Shown here in pieces: positions 48,677 to 57,253 of a DNA stretch of 64,000 nucleotides (its first letter is position 1; each line of letters opens with the position of its first letter). The DNA comes from Deltaproteobacteria bacterium. GTDB taxonomy: Bacteria > Myxococcota_A > Polyangia > Polyangiales > Polyangiaceae. The notes beneath the pieces are model-generated. The model was not told where the DNA came from. It made no database searches and saw only the letters and a program-made list of their open reading frames with translations. The translations under genes and the position numbers were made by a program. Location: the NCBI GenBank assembly GCA_016218915.1, contig JACRCQ010000048.1:1-64000 (forward strand), written 5' to 3'.

Positions 48677-49657
48677 ATGCCTCGCACGCGACCGCTCTGG
48701 GTACCCATCCTGATCGGGGTGCTGGCGATCCTGTTCACGATCGGCGTGCTCGTGGGGTGGAACATCATCTTCACGAGCTACTACGTGCTCGCCACCCGCA
48801 CCCACGGCATGCCCGACCTGGGCGTCGGCTACTGGGTGATCCTGTCCGTCGGCTCGCTGTTCCTCGTCGTCGTCGTCGTCACCCTGCTTCTTCTTCTCAT
48901 CGGCAACGTCCGGCAAACCCTCTACGTCAATCAGCAGAAGACCTTCATCGACAGCGTCACCCACGAGCTCAAATCCCCCCTGGCAAGCCTGATCCTGTCG
49001 TTGGAGACGATCGAATCGCGCCAGCTGACCCCGGAGATGCATGCGCGGTTCCTGGGGATGATGAAGAAGGACGTGCACAGGCTGCGGACCTTCATCGAGC
49101 ACGTCCTGGATGCGGGGAGGCTCGAGCAAGGCAAGCGCCAGCTTCAATTCGAGGCCATGGATTGCAGGCGCATCGTGGAGGAATGTGCGCAGCGCATCCG
49201 GCAGGACTACGATCTGGGCCCTGACGAGATCTGCATCGAAGCTGGACGCGCACCGGATCACCCCATCCTGACCGACCGCGTCGCCCTGCAGACCATCTTG
49301 ATCAACCTGCTCGACAACGCCGCCAAGTACTCGAAGAAACCCGCCCGCATCGTGGTGGCCATCGCTGTCGAGGATGCGCGACTCAGGATCTCCGTGGCCG
49401 ATCACGGCATCGGCCTCGCCCGCGCCGAGCTCAAGCGTGTATTCAAGCGATTCTACCGTGTGGAGCGCAAGGCCGGCTCCCCCAAAGGCACAGGGCTCGG
49501 GCTGTACCTGGTAGACGCACTCACCCGTCGCATGGGCGGACGCGTCACCGCCTCGAGCGATGGGGAAGGACGTGGCTCCACGTTCACCGTGGACCTTCCC
49601 CTCCGGATGGAGGAGCCTGCGTCCTCTGCCCCTCAGACCCACCTGACACCGTCATGA
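48677..49657 (+). CDS. Membrane-bound histidine kinase
   Basis: 326 aa. Two TM helices (ILIGVLAILFTIGVLVGW and YWVILSVGSLFLVVVVVTLL) flank a short periplasmic loop. HisKA has FIDSVTHELKSPLASLIL (His96). The ATPase has NLLDNAAKYSKK, DHGIGL and GSPKGTGLGLYLVDAL. The C terminus overlaps the regulator gene by ATGA. It probably phosphorylates that regulator and detects a membrane or envelope signal; the periplasmic loop is too short for a separate sensor domain. Confidence 0.88.
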   Translation: MPRTRPLWVPILIGVLAILFTIGVLVGWNIIFTSYYVLATRTHGMPDLGVGYWVILSVGSLFLVVVVVTLLLLLIGNVRQTLYVNQQKTFIDSVTHELKSPLASLILSLETIESRQLTPEMHARFLGMMKKDVHRLRTFIEHVLDAGRLEQGKRQLQFEAMDCRRIVEECAQRIRQDYDLGPDEICIEAGRAPDHPILTDRVALQTILINLLDNAAKYSKKPARIVVAIAVEDARLRISVADHGIGLARAELKRVFKRFYRVERKAGSPKGTGLGLYLVDALTRRMGGRVTASSDGEGRGSTFTVDLPLRMEEPASSAPQTHLTPS

Positions 49658-50370
49658 CCCACAAACTCCTCGTCGTCGAAGACGAAGACCACCTCGCATT
49701 CGCCCTCGAGTTCAATCTCAAAGAGGAAGGGTTCGAAGTCGACGTCGCATCGACCGTGGCGCGCGCACGCGCTGCGCTCACCGCCGACCACCACCTGATG
49801 ATCCTCGACGTCATGCTCCCCGACGGGAGCGGCTTCGATCTGTGCAAGTCGCTCCGCCAGGAGAAGAACCGGATCCCGATCCTGTTCCTCACCGCGAAAG
49901 GGTCCCTGGACGACATCGTGCAGGGCCTGGAGGCGGGCGGTGACGACTACATGATCAAGCCGTTTGCGCTCAAGGAGCTGATCGGACGTGTGACCGCGAT
50001 GCTGCGCCGCAGAGCGTGGGACGAGCCGGTCGCCCCGGCTGCCGTCGAAGCCGAATCGCCTGCGGGCGTCTTCAAGTTCGCCAGCCACCAGATCAACTTC
50101 GATACCCGCGAAGCCTTTGCGTCAGGTCACCCGGTGGGGCTCACGGATCTGGAGTTCCGCATCCTCAAGTACTTCGCGGACAACGCCGACCGCGTCGTCG
50201 CGCGTGAGGAGCTGCTCGCCAACGTCTGGGAGATCTCGCCAGAAACCAATACCCGGACCGTCGACGTGTTCGTGGCAAGGCTCCGGCGCCTGTTCGAGCA
50301 GGACCCCGCACGGCCCAAGCACTTCGTGACCGTGCGAGGTGCGGGCTACCGGTTCTTGCCGAAGGGGTGA
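49654..50370 (+). CDS. OmpR-family response regulator
   Basis: 238 aa. Receiver with Glu9/Asp10/Glu11, phospho-Asp52 in MILDVMLPDGSG, Thr in FLTAKG and Lys in DDYMIKPFA. The winged-helix output has LTDLEFRILKYFADNADRVV, VDVFVARLRRLFEQDP and VRGAGYRFLP. It is the last gene of a three-gene operon with two kinases and ends three bases before the convergent radical SAM gene. Confidence 0.92.
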   Translation: MTHKLLVVEDEDHLAFALEFNLKEEGFEVDVASTVARARAALTADHHLMILDVMLPDGSGFDLCKSLRQEKNRIPILFLTAKGSLDDIVQGLEAGGDDYMIKPFALKELIGRVTAMLRRRAWDEPVAPAAVEAESPAGVFKFASHQINFDTREAFASGHPVGLTDLEFRILKYFADNADRVVAREELLANVWEISPETNTRTVDVFVARLRRLFEQDPARPKHFVTVRGAGYRFLPKG

Positions 50371-50373
50371 GGC

Positions 50374-52263
50374 TCACACCGCGGGCTGGGACGCGACCTC
50401 GAGTGATCTTCGAGGCTGGGAAGCCCTCGAGGGAGTCGGACGAGACGCCTCGGGTGCGGCCTGGATCACGTGCGGCATCGGGCGCTGGATGGCAACCGAC
50501 GACGGCGTGGGTCCAGGTGTCGGGATCACGGACGGGTAGGCGTGATCGAAGCGGCCGTAGTGGGTCAGCAGGCAGCGCGGCTCGATCGCCTTTCGATCGC
50601 GCAGCGCCTTGAAGAACCTTCGCTTCTCCAACAGGAGCTTGCCGTAGATGTACGGGCTCAGCGCCAGGGAGCTCACCCTGCCCTTCCAGCCGCAGGCTTC
50701 GATCAGCTCGCTGCGAAGCTGCTGCACTTTCTGGGTGACAGGGTGATTCATGTGCCCGAGATCCCGCGCCATGGCGGTCAGCACGGGAATGTGGATCATC
50801 ATCCTCTTGCGCGTCGCTGTCCGGCGCATCTGCACCAGCTCGTGATTCCAGCTCGCGGTGTTTCTGTACCCGTCGAACTGGGTCCGTATCATCCGGTAGA
50901 GCGACGGCCCGAGCTCCAGGTAGTCCCGAGCGAAGGCTTGGTCCAGGCTGCGTTCCATCTCGACGTCGGTGATGTGGGGGTGGTGCCAGTTCTGCGTGGC
51001 CTGCCCATGGATGTCTGGCCAGGGAAACCCCTCTTTGAGCTGGCCGGATTGCTTCATGCGCTCCCAGAGCGCTGTGCCGGGCATTGCCATGTAGAGCATG
51101 AACTGGTTGTAGGTGCAGCCGAACGACAAGGCGTGGTCGACCTCCCGATCCAGGTCCTGCGGCGTCTGGTGCTCGAAGCCGAGGATCGTCGAGCCCAGGA
51201 CCTCCACCCCGTGCGCCTGCAGATCCGTCACCAGGCTCTGCACATCCAGACCGTGGAGCTTCTTGTAGGTGCGTCCGGTGGACTCCTCGAGACCGATCCA
51301 CACGAAGCAGTAGCCGAGCTTCACGATGGTCTCGACGCCGAGCTTGACGAGCGTATCTGCAGACGAGAATACGCTGTAGCGGTAGGGCTTGTGCTGGGCC
51401 TCCATCAGCGACAGCAGCTTGCGCGCCCGCGCCGTGTCCACCGAGAAGTTCTCCGACATCACGAACATCTCGTCGACCCCGCGTGCGGCATGCGCGTCCG
51501 CCACGGCCAGGATGTCCTCGGCGGATTGCAGGAAGGGAACGAACTTTCCTCCGAACTTGTGGGAGGTCGTGCAGAAGTCGCACTTCTTCGGGCATCCGAC
51601 GTCGGGAATGATCAGCCCTGCCGACAGCGAGGGGACGTCCAGCCCCAGGCAGCGCTTGTCGTAGGTGGTCTCGACCAGAGGCGCCCGCAGGGTGTCCGCG
51701 CTCTTGAGCCCGACGCCCGGCAATCTCGCGTAGTAGTCCAGACCGTCGCGCCCGATGAGCGTCACGCCCGGCCCTTCGATTCCCCTCGACGACAGCCGTC
51801 CCGGGCTCTGCCAGAGGTTGAACGTCTCCGAGGGATGGAGCTGGCGCATGCGCTCGATCAGCTGCAGCGTCACGTCGTCGTCGTTGACGATGTGTCCGCC
51901 GAGATCGATGGGAACGTCAGGGCACGCCTTGCGCACGATCTCGTAGGTTCGCAGGAGCTTCTCGAAGTTCGCCATGATGCCGGACAAGCCGATTCGATCC
52001 CACCGGGTGGCCCGGACCGCTGCATCGAGCTGCGCTTCCGAAGGGAAGTCCAGGACCGCGACCTCAGCGTCGAGGTTGGCTCCGAACAGGTCGAACGCGA
52101 AGGTCCGCGAGCTCATCTGCACCGTGTAGTATTGCTGGCCCCGCGTGACCTGGTTGCTCATCAGGCTCATGGGGTTCTTGAATCGGCTTCGTGGGGAGTC
52201 CACGCCGTGGGGGCCGACGACCGAGGCAAACAGGATCTTCAGTCGCTGCGTGGGGAGGGGCAT
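50374..52263 (-). CDS. B12-binding radical SAM protein, paralogue 1
   Basis: 629 aa. Residues about 8-170 form a cobalamin-binding-like domain (LFASVVGPHGVD, VAVLDFPSEAQL, IDLGGHIVNDD). The radical SAM core has CPKKCDFC (Cys224, Cys228, Cys231), followed by TSHKFGGKFVPFLQSAEDIL and FVMSENFSVDTARARKLLSL. The C-terminal region is helical, with a Pro/Ser-rich tail from about residue 570. Family members are often methyltransferases or ring-forming enzymes, but no substrate is evident. The sequence NQVTRGQQ in the N-terminal domain matches NQVTKVQG in the paralogue at 52969-54720. Confidence 0.8.
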   Translation of the reverse strand: MPLPTQRLKILFASVVGPHGVDSPRSRFKNPMSLMSNQVTRGQQYYTVQMSSRTFAFDLFGANLDAEVAVLDFPSEAQLDAAVRATRWDRIGLSGIMANFEKLLRTYEIVRKACPDVPIDLGGHIVNDDDVTLQLIERMRQLHPSETFNLWQSPGRLSSRGIEGPGVTLIGRDGLDYYARLPGVGLKSADTLRAPLVETTYDKRCLGLDVPSLSAGLIIPDVGCPKKCDFCTTSHKFGGKFVPFLQSAEDILAVADAHAARGVDEMFVMSENFSVDTARARKLLSLMEAQHKPYRYSVFSSADTLVKLGVETIVKLGYCFVWIGLEESTGRTYKKLHGLDVQSLVTDLQAHGVEVLGSTILGFEHQTPQDLDREVDHALSFGCTYNQFMLYMAMPGTALWERMKQSGQLKEGFPWPDIHGQATQNWHHPHITDVEMERSLDQAFARDYLELGPSLYRMIRTQFDGYRNTASWNHELVQMRRTATRKRMMIHIPVLTAMARDLGHMNHPVTQKVQQLRSELIEACGWKGRVSSLALSPYIYGKLLLEKRRFFKALRDRKAIEPRCLLTHYGRFDHAYPSVIPTPGPTPSSVAIQRPMPHVIQAAPEASRPTPSRASQPRRSLEVASQPAV

Positions 52264-52391
52264 ATGCGTTGGTCCCACGGGCGCGCACGCAACGCTATCG
52301 ATTCGCCGGGGATTTACCGAACTATTACGTTGGAGGCGCGAGCGTTGGTCGCCTGGATCTGCAAGGGCACGCTACCGAGTGCCTGCGTTGG

Positions 52392-52838
52392 TCACCGCGT
52401 CTCGTTCCCGATATGGGGGGCGCGTCGCACCACCGACGCACCTCGGCGTTCGCGAACGACCCTGGGCAGCGCGCCCGGCTTGCCCGCGGCCTGCGCGACG
52501 CAGAACGGGCACCCTGTCCCCTCCCGCGTGCGGTGTCGCACTTGCGAGAGCCAAACATGGCCCTTTCCCTCCCGGCAAAGCCACCAGACCTTCTTGCCCG
52601 AGCCGGCGAGCACACCATCCGGAGTCAACGACCCATTGCGCGTCGGGTGCCGTTTGTAGCAGCTATTGCAAACCGGCTCCCCTCCTGGCTGGTACGACGT
52701 TACCGGAGCGACTCGGCCGCAGGTCCAGCATGCCTGCTTCGGAGCCAATTCTCTGTGATAGCAGGAAGAGCAAACCGATCTTCCATCATGACGACGAGTG
52801 CTCTTGCCTCCGCAAAAGGCACAGCCAGGCATGCTCAT
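52392..52838 (-). CDS. Zinc-ribbon protein with DUF4379-like motif
   Basis: 148 aa from ATG at 52838. Cysteine pairs CAFC, CSSC, CWTC and CNSC form two zinc-finger-like units, followed by WWLCREGKGHVWLSQVRHRT and GTGCPFC, the pattern of the DUF4379 zinc ribbon. DUF4379 proteins usually carry several such repeats; here only one is present, so the gene may be a truncated form. It lies between the two radical SAM genes on the same strand, with about 130 bp on each side. Confidence 0.55.
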   Translation of the reverse strand: MSMPGCAFCGGKSTRRHDGRSVCSSCYHRELAPKQACWTCGRVAPVTSYQPGGEPVCNSCYKRHPTRNGSLTPDGVLAGSGKKVWWLCREGKGHVWLSQVRHRTREGTGCPFCVAQAAGKPGALPRVVRERRGASVVRRAPHIGNETR

Positions 52839-52968
52839 GATGCGTCTCAGTCTATACAAGCCAGCGGGCGGATCAACTTGCCCTCGTGACTTGCACCAGG
52901 GATCGCCGTTGGAGTCTCGGGAGCCGGTCTTGCTCCGGAGCCTGCAGCCCTTGTGCTACTGGCTCTCG

Positions 52969-54720
52969 CTACGTCTCCGTGCGGCTCGGCAGCGCGAATA
53001 CCTGCGCATGGGCGCGCGCCCGAATCGCTTGCGTCCAGTGCGCCAGCGTCGTGGCCGCCTCGCTCCAGAGGCTCTGCCTGTACTCCTGACGATGCGTCGC
53101 AGGCTGGAATCGATCGCCGAACAGCTTCACGCGAAGCGCGTACTTCATCGCGAGCGCGAGGCCGCCTGCGGACAGCGCCCGCTCCGAGGCCGTCATGGGT
53201 CCAAACCTGCGATCAAAGCTCTTCGCAAGGGCATCGACGAGATCGCGCTCGGTCTGGTTGTGGGCAAATCGCGCCATGGCAGGCACCAGGAGGCGAAGCT
53301 CGCGCGCGCGGGCTTCGAGCGCCCGGCGTCGCGATCGGAAGCATTCGGTGTCGGGGAGGGAATCGAAGGCAGCGAGGCCCCGCAGGTGCGTGCGGGTCAT
53401 TCGCATCACGCCCGAGCCGAGCACGTCGAACTCCTTCTGGAAGGCCATGTGGAGGAATTCCTCGGTCTGCCGCGGCGTGAAGTGTGGATGCTTCCACACC
53501 AGCCGCTTCTGCCCGTGCCACTCTTCGTAGGGGATGGAGAAGTCGATCAGCCCCTTGCGCTTCAGGTCCTGGTAGAGCTCGGTCACGGGCATCGGCGTGA
53601 ATTGCATGAACTGGGTGAAGCACGGCTCGAGCGAGATCACGTAGTCGATGTCTTCTTCGATGTTCTGTGGCGTGTGCTCCTCGTGGAAGAGAATCCCCGA
53701 GGCGAGCACCACGATGCCGCGCGACTGCAGGCCATCGATCAGCGCTCTCATGTCCACGCCGCGATTCTTCGTGTAGGTCTCGAAGCGCGATTCCACGCCG
53801 AGCCACAGCCAGAACACGCCGAGCCGCACCAGCTCGTCCATGCCGAACGCGGTGATGGTTTCGGCTGACGAGAAGATCGCGAAGTTGAAGTAGCGCCCGG
53901 CCCGCTCCATCTCGTCGATGAGCTCCATGGCGCGCTTGCGATCCTTGAGGAAGTTCTCGTCCATCACGAAGAAGTCCGTGCAGCCGAACTCGTCCGAAGC
54001 GCGGCACGCAGCCTCGAAGACGTCCCTGCCGGTCTTGAGAAACGGGATGTAGCGCTTGCCGAAGTTGTGGCTCGTGGCGCAGAAGCGGCAGCCGTTGACG
54101 CAGCCGATCCCGGTCACGATCAGGCCTGTCCTGCCAGGCGTCGGAACTCCCAGGATGTGCTTGTTCTCGGCTGAGACGATGTTCGGGTGATGGATCGGGC
54201 GATCCACCCGCTCGCCGAGCCAGGCGCGCATCCATCGGATGCCTTCGCCGCGTGCCACCGCGTCGCACTCGATCAGCTCCTCGACCCCTTCGACCGCAGC
54301 GCCATGACCGCCGAGCACGATGCGCGCCTTGGGCAGGTGCTTTCGCACGAGCCGGGCCATCTCCCGGGCCTTGGCGAAGTTCGACGCGATGAACGAGATC
54401 CCCACAGCGTCGTAGCCCTTGGACAGCTCGCGGATGAACTGCTTTCGCGTCGGAAAGTCGAGCACAGTCGTGGGTGCGAGGATGTTCGCCGCGATGAAGT
54501 ACAGCCCAAAGGACCTGTGCTGGAACCGCATCGAGGCCACGCCCTGCACCTTGGTGACCTGGTTGTGGAACAGCTCCATGATGTTCTCTTTGCGCCCGAA
54601 CGCATCGTCGACCCCATAGGGGCCGAACACGCCGCACAGCAGAACGCGCGGAGGCCGCTCCGGATCGAATGCCCGCTCAGGAAGCCCAAAGGTCGCGTCG
54701 TTTTCGAGGACTTTCAGCAT
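52969..54720 (-). CDS. B12-binding radical SAM protein, paralogue 2
   Basis: 583 aa. The cobalamin-binding-like N-terminal domain has VLLCGVFGPYGVDDAFG, ARIVLGGHGAAVEGVEE and VGISFIASNFAKARE. The iron-sulfur motif is CVNGCRFC (Cys207, Cys211, Cys214), then ATSHNFGKRYIPFLKTG and FFVMDENFLKDRKRAMELID. The two proteins align along much of their length, so they arose by duplication. The ATG is placed at MLKVLEND; the long upstream extension lacks family features. The gene is on the same strand as paralogue 1, the zinc-ribbon gene and the propeller-like lipoprotein. Confidence 0.82.
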   Translation of the reverse strand: MLKVLENDATFGLPERAFDPERPPRVLLCGVFGPYGVDDAFGRKENIMELFHNQVTKVQGVASMRFQHRSFGLYFIAANILAPTTVLDFPTRKQFIRELSKGYDAVGISFIASNFAKAREMARLVRKHLPKARIVLGGHGAAVEGVEELIECDAVARGEGIRWMRAWLGERVDRPIHHPNIVSAENKHILGVPTPGRTGLIVTGIGCVNGCRFCATSHNFGKRYIPFLKTGRDVFEAACRASDEFGCTDFFVMDENFLKDRKRAMELIDEMERAGRYFNFAIFSSAETITAFGMDELVRLGVFWLWLGVESRFETYTKNRGVDMRALIDGLQSRGIVVLASGILFHEEHTPQNIEEDIDYVISLEPCFTQFMQFTPMPVTELYQDLKRKGLIDFSIPYEEWHGQKRLVWKHPHFTPRQTEEFLHMAFQKEFDVLGSGVMRMTRTHLRGLAAFDSLPDTECFRSRRRALEARARELRLLVPAMARFAHNQTERDLVDALAKSFDRRFGPMTASERALSAGGLALAMKYALRVKLFGDRFQPATHRQEYRQSLWSEAATTLAHWTQAIRARAHAQVFALPSRTET

Positions 54721-54848
54721 GAGCCGAGGATGGCGCCTCACCTGCGGCTGTGCTGTAAAAGGAATGTAAAATCCGGCCGATGCGCATGCTGTGACGCAGC
54801 AATGCGAACCAGCGATCACGCAGGCTGGCAGGAGGGAAGTGTGCTCGG

Positions 54849-57089
54849 CTACTGCGGCACGTCGTCCACGCACTCGTAGACGATCTGGAACGACTTGAGC
54901 TTCGGGGACTCTTCGCTGTTGGTCGTGGTGAAGTCGAATTCGACTTGCAGATAGTCCGCCGGGTTGGGCGCGAGCGGTCCGGGCGCCTGCTTGACCTCGA
55001 GATCCGCCGGCGAGACCTTGAAGGCGCCGGTGTACGTCGCCGTGTTGAGCGCAGGCTTGGTGTCAGCGGATCGCGCCTGGACCGTGAGCTCCGTTCCTGC
55101 CGGCGTGAGCGCGTCCCAGTAGATCTTCTTCCACTTGGTCTTCTTGCCACCCAGGCATCCCTGCTGGATCCAGGTGTAGACCCCGTGCGGCACGGTGAAG
55201 TTGCGCAGCCCGAATCCCGTGAAGTCCGAGTAGGTGTACGGGTGCGGCTTGCACTGGCCCGATACCGGGTTCGCGCAGAAGTCCTCGGCCGCTGCAGGCT
55301 TGTCGTCGAGCGGAACCGTGTCCGGCGCGCCGATCACGTTGCCGGCCGCATCGACCTTGAAGTGCGACGCGCTCGAGGTGCCCTGGTTGATCCCCCAGAT
55401 GTCGAGATCGTTGGCCACCCCAGCTCCCAGCGTGCCGACCTGGCCGGTGGGGAACGTGTTCTCCGGACCGAGCACCGAAACCCCGTCCGCGATGTTGGTC
55501 GGAATCCGACCGATCGCTGCTGGCGGCGAGCCCGGCACGTAGCCGTCGAGCGCGACCCACGCATACGCAGTGGGCGTTCGATTGTCGACACCGATGCCGC
55601 GTCCCTGCGCAGAGCCGCCGGTAAACGTCACAAAGGCCCAGGTTCCCGTACCGAGCCCGGCAAAGCCCTGATCGCGCACCGGCCTGTACCTGTACGCACC
55701 CGAGGCTCCCACCTCGCCCAGCCAGATCTGCTGGATCTCGAGCGGAGCCCCTCCGTCAGGATTGGGCTGCTTGAAGCCGTCCACTGCGATGCCGTAGAAC
55801 CCGCTGCCTCCGTGCGGATTCTGGGTCATTCCCTGCATCGAGGTGTTCGCCGTGTCGAAGTAGAACAGCTGGTGATTGGCCTCGTTGGGCGCCCACAGGA
55901 TTCCACATCGATCGACTGCGGCGCCGTAGGGTACCGACGCGACCCCAGCCTGATCCTGGATCTTGACCGTGTCGATGATCTGCCCGGTCTTGCCCTGGAT
56001 TCGATAGAAGGTGCCGTCCTTCCAGGTGCCAGCCCATGCGTCGGACGCGCCATAGGCACGCGTCTGCCCGACGCCCGGCCCGAGTGCCAGCGGGCGGCCG
56101 TATTGCCCCATCTGCCCTGTGTTGGTCGTGAACAGGATGCACTCGTCGTCGAGCCCGTAGAACTCGAGCACCTTGCCGGCAGCACACACCGTGCTCGCAT
56201 TGTCCGGCAGGTTGTCGTCGTTGCAGTCGGTCGTGATGATGCCGTCGTTGTTCGCGTCCTTGGACGTGTCGATCTTGCCGTTGGCGTTGCGATCGATGCA
56301 GTCAGCTTCGGAGTTCGCGATCTTGGTGGCAGACGATTGCAGCTCCGCGGGCGTATGCGCGCGGTTGGCGATCCACACGTCGCCGTTGATGTCCACCGCG
56401 GTGCGCGACGGGCGATTCTGGTAGACGTTGACCGCAGCATGCCCGTTGTTCGGGCCCTTGACGGTCTCCGAGACCGAGCAGCAGCCGTTCACGCCATCGG
56501 CGCACAAGGCGCCTGGATGCGGTTGCCCCAGAACCACGTCCTCGTTCGAGCCGGTGGGGTTGGACTTGCAGGTGAAGGTGACGTAGCGGGCGACCTCTCG
56601 CCAGGTGGGTGCGGTCGGGAACGGCTTGGTCGAGACCTTGGAGACGAAGCCCACGCCATAGGCGACGTCGTCGGCGATCCACAGGTAGTCGAACTGGTGG
56701 TGGGTGGAGTCGAGCCCGAGGTAGCCGTTCTGGTCGCGGCCTACGCCGTCAGCACCGACGTTGTCAGGCGCAGGGTCATCGCTGGGCAGCGGAAACTGGC
56801 CGGGCGGGTTGCCCGTAGGTCCGGTCGAGCTTTCCTTGCAGCCAGGGGCGTTGCCGCAGTGCGAGGCTCCCGCGCCCGCGCTTCCGCCCGGCATCCCGTC
56901 GGGCAGCACGCTGCCGTCCGGCGGCGCGCCGCCCTTGCCCGCAGAGCCTGCTCCGCCGTCGGCGTTGAAGCTGTGCGACGGATTGTTGGCTGCTTCATCA
57001 CCCCCGCCGCATCCGTGGATGGCGCTCATGCTGGCCCAGCCCACGAGCCCCACGATCGGACCCCACACGACCCACGACGATTTTCTCAT
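54849..57089 (-). CDS. Large lipoprotein with propeller-like repeats
   Basis: 746 aa. Lipobox IHGC, then a Gly/Ala/Asn/Pro-rich linker (about 25-115). The core has repeated short strands, such as AAVDRCGILWAPNEANHQLF and RTAVDINGDVWIANRAH, resembling the streptogramin-lyase/NHL propeller. A Ca-binding-like acidic run (DRNANGKIDTSKDANNDG) lies in between. Cysteines in pairs suggest disulfides. The C terminus resembles a carbohydrate-binding beta-sandwich. The function is unknown; it is probably a surface-exposed binding protein. It is divergent from the M30-like metallopeptidase gene. Confidence 0.65.
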   Translation of the reverse strand: MRKSSWVVWGPIVGLVGWASMSAIHGCGGGDEAANNPSHSFNADGGAGSAGKGGAPPDGSVLPDGMPGGSAGAGASHCGNAPGCKESSTGPTGNPPGQFPLPSDDPAPDNVGADGVGRDQNGYLGLDSTHHQFDYLWIADDVAYGVGFVSKVSTKPFPTAPTWREVARYVTFTCKSNPTGSNEDVVLGQPHPGALCADGVNGCCSVSETVKGPNNGHAAVNVYQNRPSRTAVDINGDVWIANRAHTPAELQSSATKIANSEADCIDRNANGKIDTSKDANNDGIITTDCNDDNLPDNASTVCAAGKVLEFYGLDDECILFTTNTGQMGQYGRPLALGPGVGQTRAYGASDAWAGTWKDGTFYRIQGKTGQIIDTVKIQDQAGVASVPYGAAVDRCGILWAPNEANHQLFYFDTANTSMQGMTQNPHGGSGFYGIAVDGFKQPNPDGGAPLEIQQIWLGEVGASGAYRYRPVRDQGFAGLGTGTWAFVTFTGGSAQGRGIGVDNRTPTAYAWVALDGYVPGSPPAAIGRIPTNIADGVSVLGPENTFPTGQVGTLGAGVANDLDIWGINQGTSSASHFKVDAAGNVIGAPDTVPLDDKPAAAEDFCANPVSGQCKPHPYTYSDFTGFGLRNFTVPHGVYTWIQQGCLGGKKTKWKKIYWDALTPAGTELTVQARSADTKPALNTATYTGAFKVSPADLEVKQAPGPLAPNPADYLQVEFDFTTTNSEESPKLKSFQIVYECVDDVPQ

Positions 57090-57253
57090 GGCAATCCTCC
57101 GCGGCGACACCGCACGGAGCCGAAGCTCTCGGGACAAAGCGTACTCGATGAATCCGCGGGAGGGTAGGGACCCGTCTTGACGTCAGGGGCGTCGGGCGTG
57201 GACTATCATGGAACTTCGATTGGACGCTGGAGCTGAAGCGGTAGGAGCCGACG

